Assembly: GCA_902566365.1 (NCBI GenBank)
Contig: CACFIH010000002.1
Span: forward strand, 94,155-158,154
Source: an uncultured Pelagibacteraceae bacterium
GTDB lineage: Bacteria > Pseudomonadota > Alphaproteobacteria > Pelagibacterales > Pelagibacteraceae
Reading direction: 5' to 3'
Length of the DNA: 64,000 bases
The notes under the pieces are model-generated. The model saw nothing but the letters and a program-made list of their open reading frames with translations. It had not been told where the DNA came from and did no database searches. Both the position numbers and the translations under genes were made by a program. The stretch's first letter is position 1. Every line of letters begins with the position of its first letter. Positions 20,496 to 31,194 of this stretch are shown here, piece after piece.

Positions 20496-20581
20496 TGGTG
20501 CCCTCGGCCAGACTCGAACTGGCACTCCGCAAGCGGCAAGGATTTTAAGTCCTTTGTGTCTACCAATTTCACCACGAGGGC
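20496..20581 (-). tRNA. tRNA-Leu (TAA)
   Basis: Minus strand GCCCTCGTGGTGAAATTGG...CTTAAAA...GGTTCGAGTC-type T arm, GCCGAGGGCACCA; long variable arm. Confidence 0.95.
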
Positions 20582-20668
20582 ATTAATGAATTTCATGAGT
20601 ATTTATGCTAATATTTATAATTGAACAAGTCTAATAAGTAAATTTTTAAATTTTCTACTATATATATA

Positions 20669-21481
20669 GTGATAGAAGAAATGAAAAAAAAATTTACAGT
20701 TGTAATTTTTACTGATTTAGACGGATCTCTTTTGCACAGAGATACTTTTGAATTTGATAGCATCAAAAATTATATTAAAAGTCTTTTAAATAAAGGTGTA
20801 ATTATTATTCCAAATTCAAGCAAAACAGAGAGAGAGATTGAAAAATTCAATGAAGAGCTAGGAGTGAATCTTCCTTTTATTTCTGAAAATGGATCATCTA
20901 TTAATGGATTAAATTTAATCACCTCCAATTTTCCAGATAAACTTATTCTTAGTAGAGAAAAGGAGGAACTATTAAAAATTTTTGAAAATAAAGTTCCTGA
21001 AAAATTAAAAGAAAAATGTTTTCAAATTTCAAAAATGAGTAAAAAAGAGAAAGAGAGTATATTTGGACAAAAGGATGTAAAACTCAAGGATGCTTTGAAT
21101 AGAAAATATACTTTACCATTTTTATTTAAAGGAAACAAAAATGAGAAAAATAAATTATTAAAAGTTTTAAATTCTAATTCATTAACGCTTCAAGAAGGTG
21201 GTCGTGTTTTAAACCTTTGTGATAATATTAACAAAGTTAAATCCATGAATAGAGTTTTAAAAATTTTAAAAAAAACTGAGGATAAAATTAAGACAATCGC
21301 TGTTGGCGACAATCACAATGATCTAGATATGTTAAAAAGTTGTGACATCCCTTGTTTAGTGTTCAATGATCAATTTATTCAAGATCAAATAAACATAGAT
21401 AATCTTATATTTTCGAACAAGCCATCACCTGAAGGCTGGGCTGATGTGATCAAAACGGCACTACTTAAATTGGGCTATTAG
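20669..21481 (+). CDS. gpgP: HAD-IIB phosphatase, glucosyl/mannosyl-3-phosphoglycerate phosphatase
   Basis: FTDLDGSLLHRDTF, GDNHNDLDML; adjacent to GpgS-like glycosyltransferase; GTG or downstream ATG (20681) start. Confidence 0.82.
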   Translation: MIEEMKKKFTVVIFTDLDGSLLHRDTFEFDSIKNYIKSLLNKGVIIIPNSSKTEREIEKFNEELGVNLPFISENGSSINGLNLITSNFPDKLILSREKEELLKIFENKVPEKLKEKCFQISKMSKKEKESIFGQKDVKLKDALNRKYTLPFLFKGNKNEKNKLLKVLNSNSLTLQEGGRVLNLCDNINKVKSMNRVLKILKKTEDKIKTIAVGDNHNDLDMLKSCDIPCLVFNDQFIQDQINIDNLIFSNKPSPEGWADVIKTALLKLGY

Positions 21482-21495
21482 GATAAAAAGCCGTC

Positions 21496-22716
21496 ATGGG
21501 TGACTTTTCACAAAATGGAATAATCTCAACTTTACATGACTTTGGGACTAAGTCTACATCAGTCATAGAAAGTGAATTGTTAAAATTTTCCGATCAAAGA
21601 AAAATGGAATTAATTTTACCATGTCTTTATTCTGAATTGGAGGGAGAAGCTTTACCAAAAATTGTTGATGAAATAAGTAAAACTAAATATTTAGATCACA
21701 TAATTATTGGATTAGATAAAGCAAATGAAACTCAAGCAAAAAAAGCTTGGAAATTTTTTAAAAAATTAAAAACCCCCTTTTCCATACTTTGGAATGATGG
21801 CCCAGCATTAAAAAAACTCGATCAAGAATTAAAAAAAAATAATCTTGCTCCTAGTGAGCTGGGAAAAGGACGGAATGTTTGGTATTGCATTGGTATGTGT
21901 ATTGCAAGAGACAGTGCTCGTTCAGTTGCTTTACATGATTGTGATATAAAAACTTATGATAGAAGAATGCTTGCAAAACTTTTTTATCCAGTTGTAAATC
22001 CTCTTTTTAATTTTGAGTTTTGTAAGGGATATTATCCTCGAGTAGCAAATAACAAAATGAATGGCAGAGTTGCAAGATTACTTGTTTTCCCCTTATTAAC
22101 AGCTTTAGAAAAAACGATTGGTAAAAGTGATTACTTAAACTTTATGAAATCTTTTAAGTACCCTTTGGCTGGAGAATTTTCATTTAGACGAAATGTTTTA
22201 CCAGAGTTAAGGATTTCATCCGATTGGGGAATTGAGGTAGGAATTTTATCTGAAATGCAAAGAAGTTTCTCGCCACAAAATATTTGTCAGGTTGATTTAG
22301 CCGATACATACGATCATAAACATCAAGTTCTATCATTAGATGATGAAACAAAAGGATTATCTAGAATGTCTATAGATATTATAAAAACATTTATCAAAAA
22401 ATTAGCTACACAAGGTAATACATTTAGTAGAGAAAAATTTAGATCATTGAAAGCGACGTATTATAGATCTGCTCTTGATCTAATTGATATTTATAGAAGT
22501 GATGCAGCAATGAATGGTCTAAAGTTAGACTCGCATACAGAAGAAAAAGCTGTTGAGTTATTTGCAATAAATATAATGAAAGCTGGTGAGGCATTTATTT
22601 TAAATCCCATGGATACTCCATTTATACCAACTTGGAGTAGAGTAAAAAGTGCTATACCAGATTTTCTTGGAAGGCTTGAAAAAGTAGTTAATGATGATAA
22701 TAAAAAGCATTCTTAA
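21496..22716 (+). CDS. gpgS: Glucosyl-3-phosphoglycerate synthase
   Basis: LPCLYSELEGEALPKIVDEI, GKGRNVWYCIGMCIARDSARSVALHDCDI; operon context. Confidence 0.85.
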   Translation: MGDFSQNGIISTLHDFGTKSTSVIESELLKFSDQRKMELILPCLYSELEGEALPKIVDEISKTKYLDHIIIGLDKANETQAKKAWKFFKKLKTPFSILWNDGPALKKLDQELKKNNLAPSELGKGRNVWYCIGMCIARDSARSVALHDCDIKTYDRRMLAKLFYPVVNPLFNFEFCKGYYPRVANNKMNGRVARLLVFPLLTALEKTIGKSDYLNFMKSFKYPLAGEFSFRRNVLPELRISSDWGIEVGILSEMQRSFSPQNICQVDLADTYDHKHQVLSLDDETKGLSRMSIDIIKTFIKKLATQGNTFSREKFRSLKATYYRSALDLIDIYRSDAAMNGLKLDSHTEEKAVELFAINIMKAGEAFILNPMDTPFIPTWSRVKSAIPDFLGRLEKVVNDDNKKHS

Positions 22717-24437
22717 TGCTGTTTCAAAAAAACCAAAAAAAAATTACTTCTATACTAAGGACTATTTACAAGCCATCTTTAAGCAAAAAAGATATTGATT
22801 ATTTAAAAGATCAAATAATACAAATAATCAAAAAATTTAATCAAAAAAATTTAAAAAAAAAACTTACTATCTCGGAAAAAACTTCACTAGTAATATGTTA
22901 TGGAGACAACATAAATTCAAATCAAAAAAGTTCTATTCAAGTTTTTCAAAATTTTTTTAAAAAAAATTTGAATAAATACTTTAATACTATTCATTTTTTA
23001 CCTTTTTATCCCTCCAGTAGTGACAGTGGTTTTGCTGTAAAAGATCATTATAAAGTTGAAAAAAGAATAGGTAGTTGGTCCGATATAAAAAAGATTTCAA
23101 AATCTAGTCATGTGATGGCCGATATTGTAATTAATCACTCATCAGCTAGAGGTTTGTGGTTTAAAAATTTTCTTAAAAAAAAAAGACCTGGTAAAGATTA
23201 TTTTTTAACTGTTAATTCTAAATTTAATACATCTAAAGTTGTAAGACCAAGAGATCACAAATTACTAAAAAAAATAGATATCTTTAATAAACCTGATTAT
23301 ATATGGCGAACTTTTAGTGCTGATCAAATAGATTTGGATTTTAAGAATCCTTCCGTACTTCTTAGATTTATCAAAATCATGGTTCACCTTGTTAATAATG
23401 GTGTTACAATTTTTAGATTAGATGCTATTGCTTATCTATGGAAAAAAAATGGTACCAGCTGTATAAATTTAAAACAAACTCATGAAATAGTTAAACTATT
23501 GAGACTTATAACCAATCTTCTAAACGTAGAAACTATAATCATTACAGAAACAAATTTACCAGAAAAAGAAAATTTGAGTTATTTTGGTAAAAATGATGAA
23601 GCTAACTGGATTTATAATTTTTCTCTTCCACCCTTATTAATCCATGCTTTTTTATTTGAGAATAGTTTATATCTTAACAACTGGAGTAAAAATCTTCCTA
23701 ATACTAAATTCAAGAACAGTTATTTAAATTTCATTGCATCACATGATGGTATTGGCATGAGGCCTACCGAAGGAATATTAAATAAAAGATCATTAAGTGA
23801 TTTCCTTAAAAGATTAAAAAAAAATGGATCAAAATTTTCGTATAGAAAAATTCAAAATAAATCTAGGAAGGTATATGAGGCAAATATCACTATTTTTGAT
23901 GCATTAAAAAAAACAGACTCTGATCCTAATGGAAAATTTTTTTTAGAAAGATATTTAGCTGCACACGCAATAATGATTTCTTTTGAGGGCATACCAGCTA
24001 TTTACTTTAATTCATTGTTTGGCAAATCAAATGATGAAGCAAAATATGTAATTACAGGTAATAATAGAGACATTAATAGATATAAATGGAGTTATGAAAA
24101 TATCTCAAAAAAATTAAACGATAAAAACTCAAAACAAAGTATTTTTTATCAAAATCTTGGAAAATTATTAGAAATTAGGAGAAAACAAAAAGCATTTCAT
24201 CCTAATGCTAAAAGATTAAATATCAATCTTGGCTCTAAAATTTTTTGTTTTAAAAGAATAAGTCTAGATAAAAAACAAACAATTATATCAATTACAAATT
24301 GCTCTTCGGTAGAGCAATATCCAAAGTTAAATAAAAAATATTATAAATGGAAAAATATTATTAATCTTCAAATGAATTATAAAAATAAATCTATCAAACT
24401 GAAACCATTTGAAACCATGTGGTTATCCAATATATAA
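22716..24437 (+). CDS. GH13 sucrose-phosphorylase-like enzyme, probable glucosylglycerate phosphorylase
   Basis: LPFYPSSSDSGFAVKDHYKV, IFRLDAIAYLWK, ASHDGIGMRP; operon with gpgS/gpgP. Confidence 0.78.
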   Translation: MLFQKNQKKITSILRTIYKPSLSKKDIDYLKDQIIQIIKKFNQKNLKKKLTISEKTSLVICYGDNINSNQKSSIQVFQNFFKKNLNKYFNTIHFLPFYPSSSDSGFAVKDHYKVEKRIGSWSDIKKISKSSHVMADIVINHSSARGLWFKNFLKKKRPGKDYFLTVNSKFNTSKVVRPRDHKLLKKIDIFNKPDYIWRTFSADQIDLDFKNPSVLLRFIKIMVHLVNNGVTIFRLDAIAYLWKKNGTSCINLKQTHEIVKLLRLITNLLNVETIIITETNLPEKENLSYFGKNDEANWIYNFSLPPLLIHAFLFENSLYLNNWSKNLPNTKFKNSYLNFIASHDGIGMRPTEGILNKRSLSDFLKRLKKNGSKFSYRKIQNKSRKVYEANITIFDALKKTDSDPNGKFFLERYLAAHAIMISFEGIPAIYFNSLFGKSNDEAKYVITGNNRDINRYKWSYENISKKLNDKNSKQSIFYQNLGKLLEIRRKQKAFHPNAKRLNINLGSKIFCFKRISLDKKQTIISITNCSSVEQYPKLNKKYYKWKNIINLQMNYKNKSIKLKPFETMWLSNI

Positions 24438-24560
24438 AAAAATTAATTAATACTTGGGAAGCATTTCCATTATTTAATATGTATCTTTTTGTTGAATATC
24501 ACTGATCAATTAAAATAGATAAATAAGCAATAATCAGACAAATTTAATTCAAAATAATTT

Positions 24561-26228
24561 TTAAAAAGATGGAACTATCCAACTTAACATTGCATTAGTA
24601 TGTTCTGGACTTGATCCAGTATTAATTAATATAATAATAATTATGAAACCAATGTAACTTGGTAAACCATATTTTTTTCCATAATTACCGTAAAGATTAG
24701 ATAAATTAGATTTTCTTTTTTTTAAATAATTATATTGAGCAATGCTTAAAAAATTTGGAACAGTTGCATAGAAATAAGATATCAATATCAAATAATCCAT
24801 TATTGTTAAATATTCTAATTTAGGCATTTCAGAGTCTATAACAAAGTTATAAGCAATTAATGAAAGTAAACACACAATGGTGATTGTTAAACGTGACTCA
24901 ATTTCTCTAGGATCAATCCAAACAGCTGACCAACAAACAATTAAAATTAGGATTATAGGTAATATAATTTTAAAAAGGTAATATCCACTTTTTCTCTCTA
25001 CTTCTAAAACTATTTCAACTCCATCAAAATAATAATCACTATTAGGCCCTTTAAATGTTTTATAATTTATTGTATTTCCAACAATATCCCATCCTGTTAT
25101 AGGATTCTCTTTTTCAAAGGCTAATAACTCTCTTTTAGTCCAGTCACTTACAGCGGCCTGATAATCTCCAAGAATATATCTGTCTTGATATAAAAAAACT
25201 TTTATCTTTTGTTTATCGAAAGGGAAAGATTTAAAATTAAATTTATTTTTAAATTTATATTCACCTATTGATTTATATAAAATTGACAAAGAATCTTCTT
25301 CAATAAAATCCCATGTGCCTACTAAACTAGGCACAATCAAATAGTTACCTGAAAAACGAGTTTCATCTTGATAAATCATATTTTTGAACTTAATTCCATA
25401 ATTTGGATCTATAGTATCTAAATCAGACCATTCCTTTACTTCATACTCACATTCTTCAAACCACACTTTTTCAGTATCATCATCAAGTAAAACTTCTCTT
25501 GCTAATTTTGTTAAAGGAAAATCTTTTGACAGAATTTCCTCAAATTCTGTTTCTATAGTAAGGGTGGAGGTGCCCTCTTTTTCATCAATTGAAACTGCTC
25601 TAATATAAAAATCAAGATATGGATCTGTATAAGTTAAATTTTCCCACTCAGTTTTAACCGATTTTTGATAATAAATTCCTTCATCATCTTGAGTTCTAAT
25701 AACAATTTCTAAAACTTTTTCTTCTCCAAAAAAATCCTCTAAATAATTTATATCATCGTAATTTTTTTTTCTTGAAAAATCTAAATTTCTCAAATCTTTA
25801 CCATTGATGCTTATTATTTCATCATAGGGTTGAACAAGTGCAGCCATCCTTTGAAGCCATATGTCACCAACCATATAATATCCATCTGAAGATTTATCGG
25901 CGTCCCAATCTCCTTTTTGATATACAACTAGTTTTTTATTTTCATCAAGAAATTTTTTATTCAAAGATATTACATTTTTTAAAGGCACATAATCGTTTTC
26001 AGAAAAATTTGAATCTCCAGGAGAAATTATTCTGGCCATAGATTTATCAAATTTCACCTGAATATCAAAACCCATTGTTTTTTCCTCAGATATTCTCTCA
26101 TTATCTAAGCTCAAAATGTCGTAATTGTTTTTTATTTTGTCGTAAAAAACATCACATCTGGGTTTTGCGTTTATTGATGATGAAATAACTAATAAAGAAA
26201 TCAAAAAAATAAAAAATTTTGTTTTCAT
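24561..26228 (-). CDS. Pentameric ligand-gated ion channel homologue with N-terminal PDZ-like region
   Basis: Signal peptide; PYDEIISINGKDL PDZ-like; FPFDKQKIKVFL Cys-loop-equivalent; four TMs incl. ESRLTITIVCLLSLIAYNFVIDSEMPKLEYLTIMDYLIL (M2-M3). Confidence 0.88.
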   Translation of the reverse strand: MKTKFFIFLISLLVISSSINAKPRCDVFYDKIKNNYDILSLDNERISEEKTMGFDIQVKFDKSMARIISPGDSNFSENDYVPLKNVISLNKKFLDENKKLVVYQKGDWDADKSSDGYYMVGDIWLQRMAALVQPYDEIISINGKDLRNLDFSRKKNYDDINYLEDFFGEEKVLEIVIRTQDDEGIYYQKSVKTEWENLTYTDPYLDFYIRAVSIDEKEGTSTLTIETEFEEILSKDFPLTKLAREVLLDDDTEKVWFEECEYEVKEWSDLDTIDPNYGIKFKNMIYQDETRFSGNYLIVPSLVGTWDFIEEDSLSILYKSIGEYKFKNKFNFKSFPFDKQKIKVFLYQDRYILGDYQAAVSDWTKRELLAFEKENPITGWDIVGNTINYKTFKGPNSDYYFDGVEIVLEVERKSGYYLFKIILPIILILIVCWSAVWIDPREIESRLTITIVCLLSLIAYNFVIDSEMPKLEYLTIMDYLILISYFYATVPNFLSIAQYNYLKKRKSNLSNLYGNYGKKYGLPSYIGFIIIIILINTGSSPEHTNAMLSWIVPSF

Positions 26229-26914
26229 ATTCTTTTTTTTTCAAATTCTCTTTTTTTATCGAATTGTAGTTTAGATAACTCTTTATGGAGTTTAAGTGCA
26301 TAAAATAGTTGTGCTATTACTATTAATACTCCAAACTGTACAAAATAATTGTAAATTCCATGCATAAAGAAAGGGACAAGAAATGAATATGTTAAAAAAT
26401 TTTTATTGCCTGTAAATACGTACTTGCCAATATAAAAACCCATCAAACAACCATTTAATCCATGCATTGGCACTGCTGAATATGATCTCCAAATAGCTAC
26501 ATCTTCAGGTGTAACTCCATACTCTTTCCACTCCAAAGCCAACCTAAAGACATAATCATAATTTTCATATGTTGCAAAACCTAATGATACAGTTACTCCA
26601 TAAACTATACCGTCCATTGGTTCATTAAATTCTTTTCTTTTAATTACAATTGCGTAAAGAATTAATAATTTTAGACTTTCTTCAGTCCAAGCTGGTGCTA
26701 AAAAACTACCAAGTAATCTCTCTCTTATTTCTGTATTGTTGTTAAAATTTTCATAAATAAAAGAATTTAAAATTCCAGCGGGTAAACAAATTAAAACTCC
26801 CAGAAAAAAAACTAAAGCAATGGTGCTTTTTGGTTCTTTAAATTTATCGTTAAAAAAAAAATAAGCTAAAATTATAAATGATGGAGCAATAGTAATGATT
26901 AAAGTAGTGGACAT
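26225..26914 (-). CDS. PrsW-type glutamic intramembrane protease family protein
   Basis: Multi-TM; APAWTEESLKLLILY and GFATYENYDYV motifs; overlaps channel gene by 4 bp. Confidence 0.85.
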   Translation of the reverse strand: MSTTLIITIAPSFIILAYFFFNDKFKEPKSTIALVFFLGVLICLPAGILNSFIYENFNNNTEIRERLLGSFLAPAWTEESLKLLILYAIVIKRKEFNEPMDGIVYGVTVSLGFATYENYDYVFRLALEWKEYGVTPEDVAIWRSYSAVPMHGLNGCLMGFYIGKYVFTGNKNFLTYSFLVPFFMHGIYNYFVQFGVLIVIAQLFYALKLHKELSKLQFDKKREFEKKRI

Positions 26915-26930
26915 TATTTTAATATTAATC

Positions 26931-27212
26931 TTAAGTTAATTCATCAATACACTCTCTCGCAAATCTTTTTACTAAAGGGTGTTTTGCTAAGTCCGTTCCT
27001 TCATTTTGATTTAAAAAGATAATGATTTGTTCATCATTATAAATCTCATCAAATTTATTAACATAACAAGTGCAATAAGATCTCCAAAATTTAGTACGTT
27101 CACTTTCGTTATAACATCCGTCATAGATAGCATTCCAAAAAGCTTTGCTAATTGCAAATAAAGGATTTGAAAAAAATAGTGTAAAAAAAAGAATAAGAAA
27201 AATTTTTTTCAT
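26931..27212 (-). CDS. Small secreted Cys-containing hypothetical protein
   Basis: MKKIFLILFFTLFFSNPLFA signal peptide; YCTCYV. Confidence 0.75.
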   Translation of the reverse strand: MKKIFLILFFTLFFSNPLFAISKAFWNAIYDGCYNESERTKFWRSYCTCYVNKFDEIYNDEQIIIFLNQNEGTDLAKHPLVKRFARECIDELT

Positions 27213-27260
27213 AGATCTTTAAACTTAACTTATTCAGATATACTTTCAAGAATTTGCTAG

Positions 27261-27662
27261 TTAATTTTTAAGGGCTTTTTTAAGATATTTCTTATCGAGG
27301 TTGCAATCTTTATATCCACGCTTAACTACATTTAAATATCTTTCTGTTGGAAATTTAAAAGATGTTTTTTTAACCATTGTATATGTCATCACTCTTTTTC
27401 CATAATATGTAAAATAATATTTTTTATATAAAACTGGAAAGTCTTCATATATATCAAGTTTTTTTTCATCACTTTTTGATATTTCAAAAAGACCACCAGG
27501 TACAATAGAATTTTTTTTATATTCAATATCTGCTGCTCTATATTTACTTCTAAAAGTAAGTCTGAAATCTTTAAGATTAATTTTCTTGATAAAGATACTA
27601 TCTTTACATCTACGTTTCATTTGAAAATGATGAAGATTACTACCGTAAGCAAAATAAAGCAT
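27261..27662 (-). CDS. Gamma-glutamylcyclotransferase (AIG2-like) family protein
   Basis: MLYFAYGSNLHHFQMKRRC. Confidence 0.85.
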   Translation of the reverse strand: MLYFAYGSNLHHFQMKRRCKDSIFIKKINLKDFRLTFRSKYRAADIEYKKNSIVPGGLFEISKSDEKKLDIYEDFPVLYKKYYFTYYGKRVMTYTMVKKTSFKFPTERYLNVVKRGYKDCNLDKKYLKKALKN

Positions 27663-28412
27663 TTACCGATCTACTATTTCAATTTTTTTTTCTTTAATAA
27701 ATTCTAAAATTTGAGAATTACATAGGTCTATTTTAGATTGATCTTCAGATCGAAGTACAATCGAGACACCTAGTTTTCCTGCATGAAAAAATGGGTAACT
27801 ACCTATCTCGACTTCTTTATTTTTATCTTGAACTTTAGTTAGTGAGCTAGCGATTTCACTTTCAACTGTTTTTAAACTTATTGTGTGACTTAAGATAGGT
27901 TGGCCCCCTACTATTTTATTTTTAAGTCCTCCTAACATAGATTTTAAAATTGAAGGAACTCCAGGTAAACAGAATACATTGTTTACACTAAATCCTGGGG
28001 CGCCACTTGTTGGGTTAAGTATTAATTCTGCATTTTCTGGCATCCAAACCATTTTTTGTCTGCCTTCATTAAATTCACCAGGCTTGTAATACGCCTCAAG
28101 AATTTTAAAAGCTTCTTTATGTATCTCATATTTTAAATCAAAAGCTTTTGCTACTGACTGAGCTGTAATATCATCATGTGTAGGTCCTATTCCACCGGTC
28201 GTAAAAACATAATCATTTTCTGATCTTAAGATATTTAAAGTGTCTATGATTTTTTTTTCTAGGTCAGGAACAACTCTTACTTCATTTACTTTTACACCAA
28301 TTGAATTCAACCAATTTGCTAAAGTATTGGTATTTGTATCTTGAGTTCTTCCAGAGAGAATTTCATTTCCAATAATTAATATCGCGGCATTTACTTTTGT
28401 GTTTTTTGTCAT
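27663..28412 (-). CDS. CinA-like/molybdopterin-binding domain protein
   Basis: AILIIGNEILSGRTQDTNTNTLANWL, TTGGIGPTHDDIT. Confidence 0.9.
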   Translation of the reverse strand: MTKNTKVNAAILIIGNEILSGRTQDTNTNTLANWLNSIGVKVNEVRVVPDLEKKIIDTLNILRSENDYVFTTGGIGPTHDDITAQSVAKAFDLKYEIHKEAFKILEAYYKPGEFNEGRQKMVWMPENAELILNPTSGAPGFSVNNVFCLPGVPSILKSMLGGLKNKIVGGQPILSHTISLKTVESEIASSLTKVQDKNKEVEIGSYPFFHAGKLGVSIVLRSEDQSKIDLCNSQILEFIKEKKIEIVDR

Positions 28413-28433
28413 TTTTATATGTATAATTTGATT

Positions 28434-29132
28434 ATGGAATTTACCAAGTCTTTAATTAAAGGCAAATTAATCAAAAGATATAAACGTTTTTTTGTTGATA
28501 TAAAATTAGGTAAAGACATTGTCACAGCCCATTGCCCAAATACTGGTTCAATGAGAGGGCTACTAAACGAAGGTAATGAAGTTTATCTGCTTAAAAATGA
28601 TGATCCTAAAAGAAAATTAAAATATAGTTTAGAAATAATTAAAGCCCACAAAAATCTCATTGGTGTTAACACCCATATGGCAAACAAAATCGTCAGTCAT
28701 GGTTTAAAAAATAATTTAATCAAAGAATTAAAAAATAATGAAAAAATTAAATCTGAAGTTTTTTTCAATAAAGAAACAAGATTTGATTTTTTATTAGAAA
28801 AAAATAAACAAAATAGCTTTATAGAGGTAAAAAATGTAACACTTTTTAGAGAAGAAAAAACCGCTGAATTTCCGGATGCAATTACGTCCCGGGGCTCTAA
28901 ACATTTACTTACCCTTATTGATGCCATAAAAAAAGGATATAAATCTTACTTGATATTTTTGGTACAAATACAAAACATGGAGTATTTTAAAGTAGCTAGA
29001 GATATAGATAATAAATATTATGAAAATTATCTCAAAGCAAAAAAAGCAGGTGTTATTTTTTTAGCTTATAGGTGTAAAATAAGTTCAAAAAAAATATTTA
29101 TTGATAAAAAAATTAAAATTATAGATGAGTGA
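28434..29132 (+). CDS. sfsA: Sugar fermentation stimulation protein homologue
   Basis: CPNTGSMRGLL, FIEVKNVTL, FPDAITSRGSKHL. Confidence 0.9.
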   Translation: MEFTKSLIKGKLIKRYKRFFVDIKLGKDIVTAHCPNTGSMRGLLNEGNEVYLLKNDDPKRKLKYSLEIIKAHKNLIGVNTHMANKIVSHGLKNNLIKELKNNEKIKSEVFFNKETRFDFLLEKNKQNSFIEVKNVTLFREEKTAEFPDAITSRGSKHLLTLIDAIKKGYKSYLIFLVQIQNMEYFKVARDIDNKYYENYLKAKKAGVIFLAYRCKISSKKIFIDKKIKIIDE

Positions 29133-29898
29133 TTATTCAGAAAAATTTGAAAAAATGAGAATGGCGGGGAAACTCGCCGCTGAAACTTTAGATATGCTTA
29201 CTGATAATATAAAAGAGGGTATATCAACCTCCTATATTGATAAACTTGGATATGAATTTATTCGTGATAATGGAGGATACTCAGCTCCATTATACTATCG
29301 TGGTTTTAAAAAATCCTTATGTACTTCATTAAATCATGTGATTTGTCATGGTGTTCCCTCTGAGGAAAGAATTTTAGAAGAAGGAGATGCTGTAAATGTT
29401 GATGTAACTGCAATTGTTGATGAACATTATGGAGATACTAGTAGAATGTTTTGTATTGGAAAAACTTCTGTAAAGTTAAATAACCTCATCAATACTACTT
29501 ATGAGTCTATGATGAAAGCAATTAATATTTTAAAGCCTGGCATTAAGCTTGGAGACATTGGATACGAAATACAATCTTATGTTGAGAAAAAAGGTTTTTC
29601 TGTTGTTAGAGATTTTTGTGGTCATGGTATAAGTACAACATTTCATGAACCACCAAATATATTACACTATGGAAATAAAAATACTGGAAAAGAGTTGTTT
29701 CCAGGCATGACTTTTACAATTGAACCAATGATCAATGCTGGTAAATATGATGTAAAAATGCTCAATGATGGCTGGACTGCTGTTACAAAAGATAAATCTT
29801 TATCAGCACAATTTGAACATACAGTAGGAATTACAGAAAATGGTTATGAAATCTTTACAGAATCTGCTAAGGGTTATTCAAAGCCTCCATATTTATAA
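29125..29898 (+). CDS. map: Methionine aminopeptidase type I
   Basis: CTSLNHVICHGVP, GHGISTTFHEPPNI, FTIEPMI. Confidence 0.95.
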   Translation: MSDYSEKFEKMRMAGKLAAETLDMLTDNIKEGISTSYIDKLGYEFIRDNGGYSAPLYYRGFKKSLCTSLNHVICHGVPSEERILEEGDAVNVDVTAIVDEHYGDTSRMFCIGKTSVKLNNLINTTYESMMKAINILKPGIKLGDIGYEIQSYVEKKGFSVVRDFCGHGISTTFHEPPNILHYGNKNTGKELFPGMTFTIEPMINAGKYDVKMLNDGWTAVTKDKSLSAQFEHTVGITENGYEIFTESAKGYSKPPYL

Positions 29899-29901
29899 TT
29901 A

Positions 29902-31194
29902 ATGATTAAAAGATATTCGAGAAAAGAACTCACTGATATTTGGTCAGAGGAAAATAAATATAAAATTTGGCTAGATGTTGAGATCGCTGCAGCACAAGCT
30001 ATGGAAAAACTTGGCCAAATCCCTAAGGGAGTTTCATCAGTTGTAAGAAAAAAAGCAAAAATTAATGTTAAAAGAATTCATCAAATTGAAAGTCAGGTTA
30101 AACACGATGTAATTGCTTTCCTAACTTCGGTTACTGAAAAAGCTGGGATTAAAGCAAGATATCTTCATCAGGGCATGACTTCCTCTGATGTTCTAGATAC
30201 TAGTTTTAATATACAATTAGTTCAATCAGGAAAAATTCTTCTTAAGGATTTAGACCAAATTCTTAAAGTAATTAAAAAACAAGCAAAGAAATATAAGTTA
30301 ACACCTTGTATGGGAAGAAGCCACGGAATACATGCTGAGCCAATTACATTTGGTCTAAAACTAGCATCATTTTATGAAGAGTTTAAAAGAAATAAAAAAA
30401 GATTGATTCATGCGATTGATGAAGTATCAACTTGTGCAATTTCAGGAGCGGTTGGAACTTTTGCAAATATAAACCCAAATGTTGAAAAACATGTTGCAAA
30501 AAAACTAGGTTTAAAAGTTGAGCCTATTTCAACTCAAGTTATTCCAAGAGATCGTCATGCTTTTTATTTCTCAGTTTTAGGAATTATTGCTGGTTCAATA
30601 GAAAGGGTTGCTACTGAAATTAGACATTTACAAAGAACAGAAGTTTATGAGCTTCAAGAATTCTTTTCAAAAAATCAAAAAGGCTCATCAGCAATGCCTC
30701 ATAAAAAAAATCCTATTCTAAGTGAAAATCTTACTGGACTTGCTAGAATGGTTAGAAGTTCAGTAACCCCTGCCCTAGAAAATATTGCCTTATGGCATGA
30801 GAGAGACATTTCGCATTCAAGTGTAGAGAGAAATATAGGACCAGATGCTAATATAACTCTTGATTTTGCATTAGTTAGATTAACTAACATTTTAGATAAT
30901 ATGATTGTTTATCCCAAAAAAATGTTAGAAAACTTAAATTTAACTAAAGGACTTATTTTTTCACAAGAGCTTATGTTGGAGTTAACTAAAACAGGTTTGA
31001 GTAGGGAAAAATCTTATAAAATGGTTCAAACTTACGCAAAAAAATGTTTTGCTGAGAATCTAAATTTATTTGAGGTGATCCAATCTGATAAATACATAAT
31101 GAGTAAAATTCCATCAAAAAAATTAAAGACTATTTTTAGTTATTCCAAACATTTCAAAAATGTAAATTTAATTTTTAGAAGAGTATTTAAATAA
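29902..31194 (+). CDS. purB: Adenylosuccinate lyase
   Basis: [27 protein letters not shown]. Confidence 0.96.
   Translation: MIKRYSRKELTDIWSEENKYKIWLDVEIAAAQAMEKLGQIPKGVSSVVRKKAKINVKRIHQIESQVKHDVIAFLTSVTEKAGIKARYLHQGMTSSDVLDTSFNIQLVQSGKILLKDLDQILKVIKKQAKKYKLTPCMGRSHGIHAEPITFGLKLASFYEEFKRNKKRLIHAIDEVSTCAISGAVGTFANINPNVEKHVAKKLGLKVEPISTQVIPRDRHAFYFSVLGIIAGSIERVATEIRHLQRTEVYELQEFFSKNQKGSSAMPHKKNPILSENLTGLARMVRSSVTPALENIALWHERDISHSSVERNIGPDANITLDFALVRLTNILDNMIVYPKKMLENLNLTKGLIFSQELMLELTKTGLSREKSYKMVQTYAKKCFAENLNLFEVIQSDKYIMSKIPSKKLKTIFSYSKHFKNVNLIFRRVFK

Noticed and set aside
19722-20525. Extended nadK start in the ORF track (MPVRVWPRAPLMKK...)
   Set aside because: First residues are translated from tRNA-Leu; ATG at 20492 is the better start
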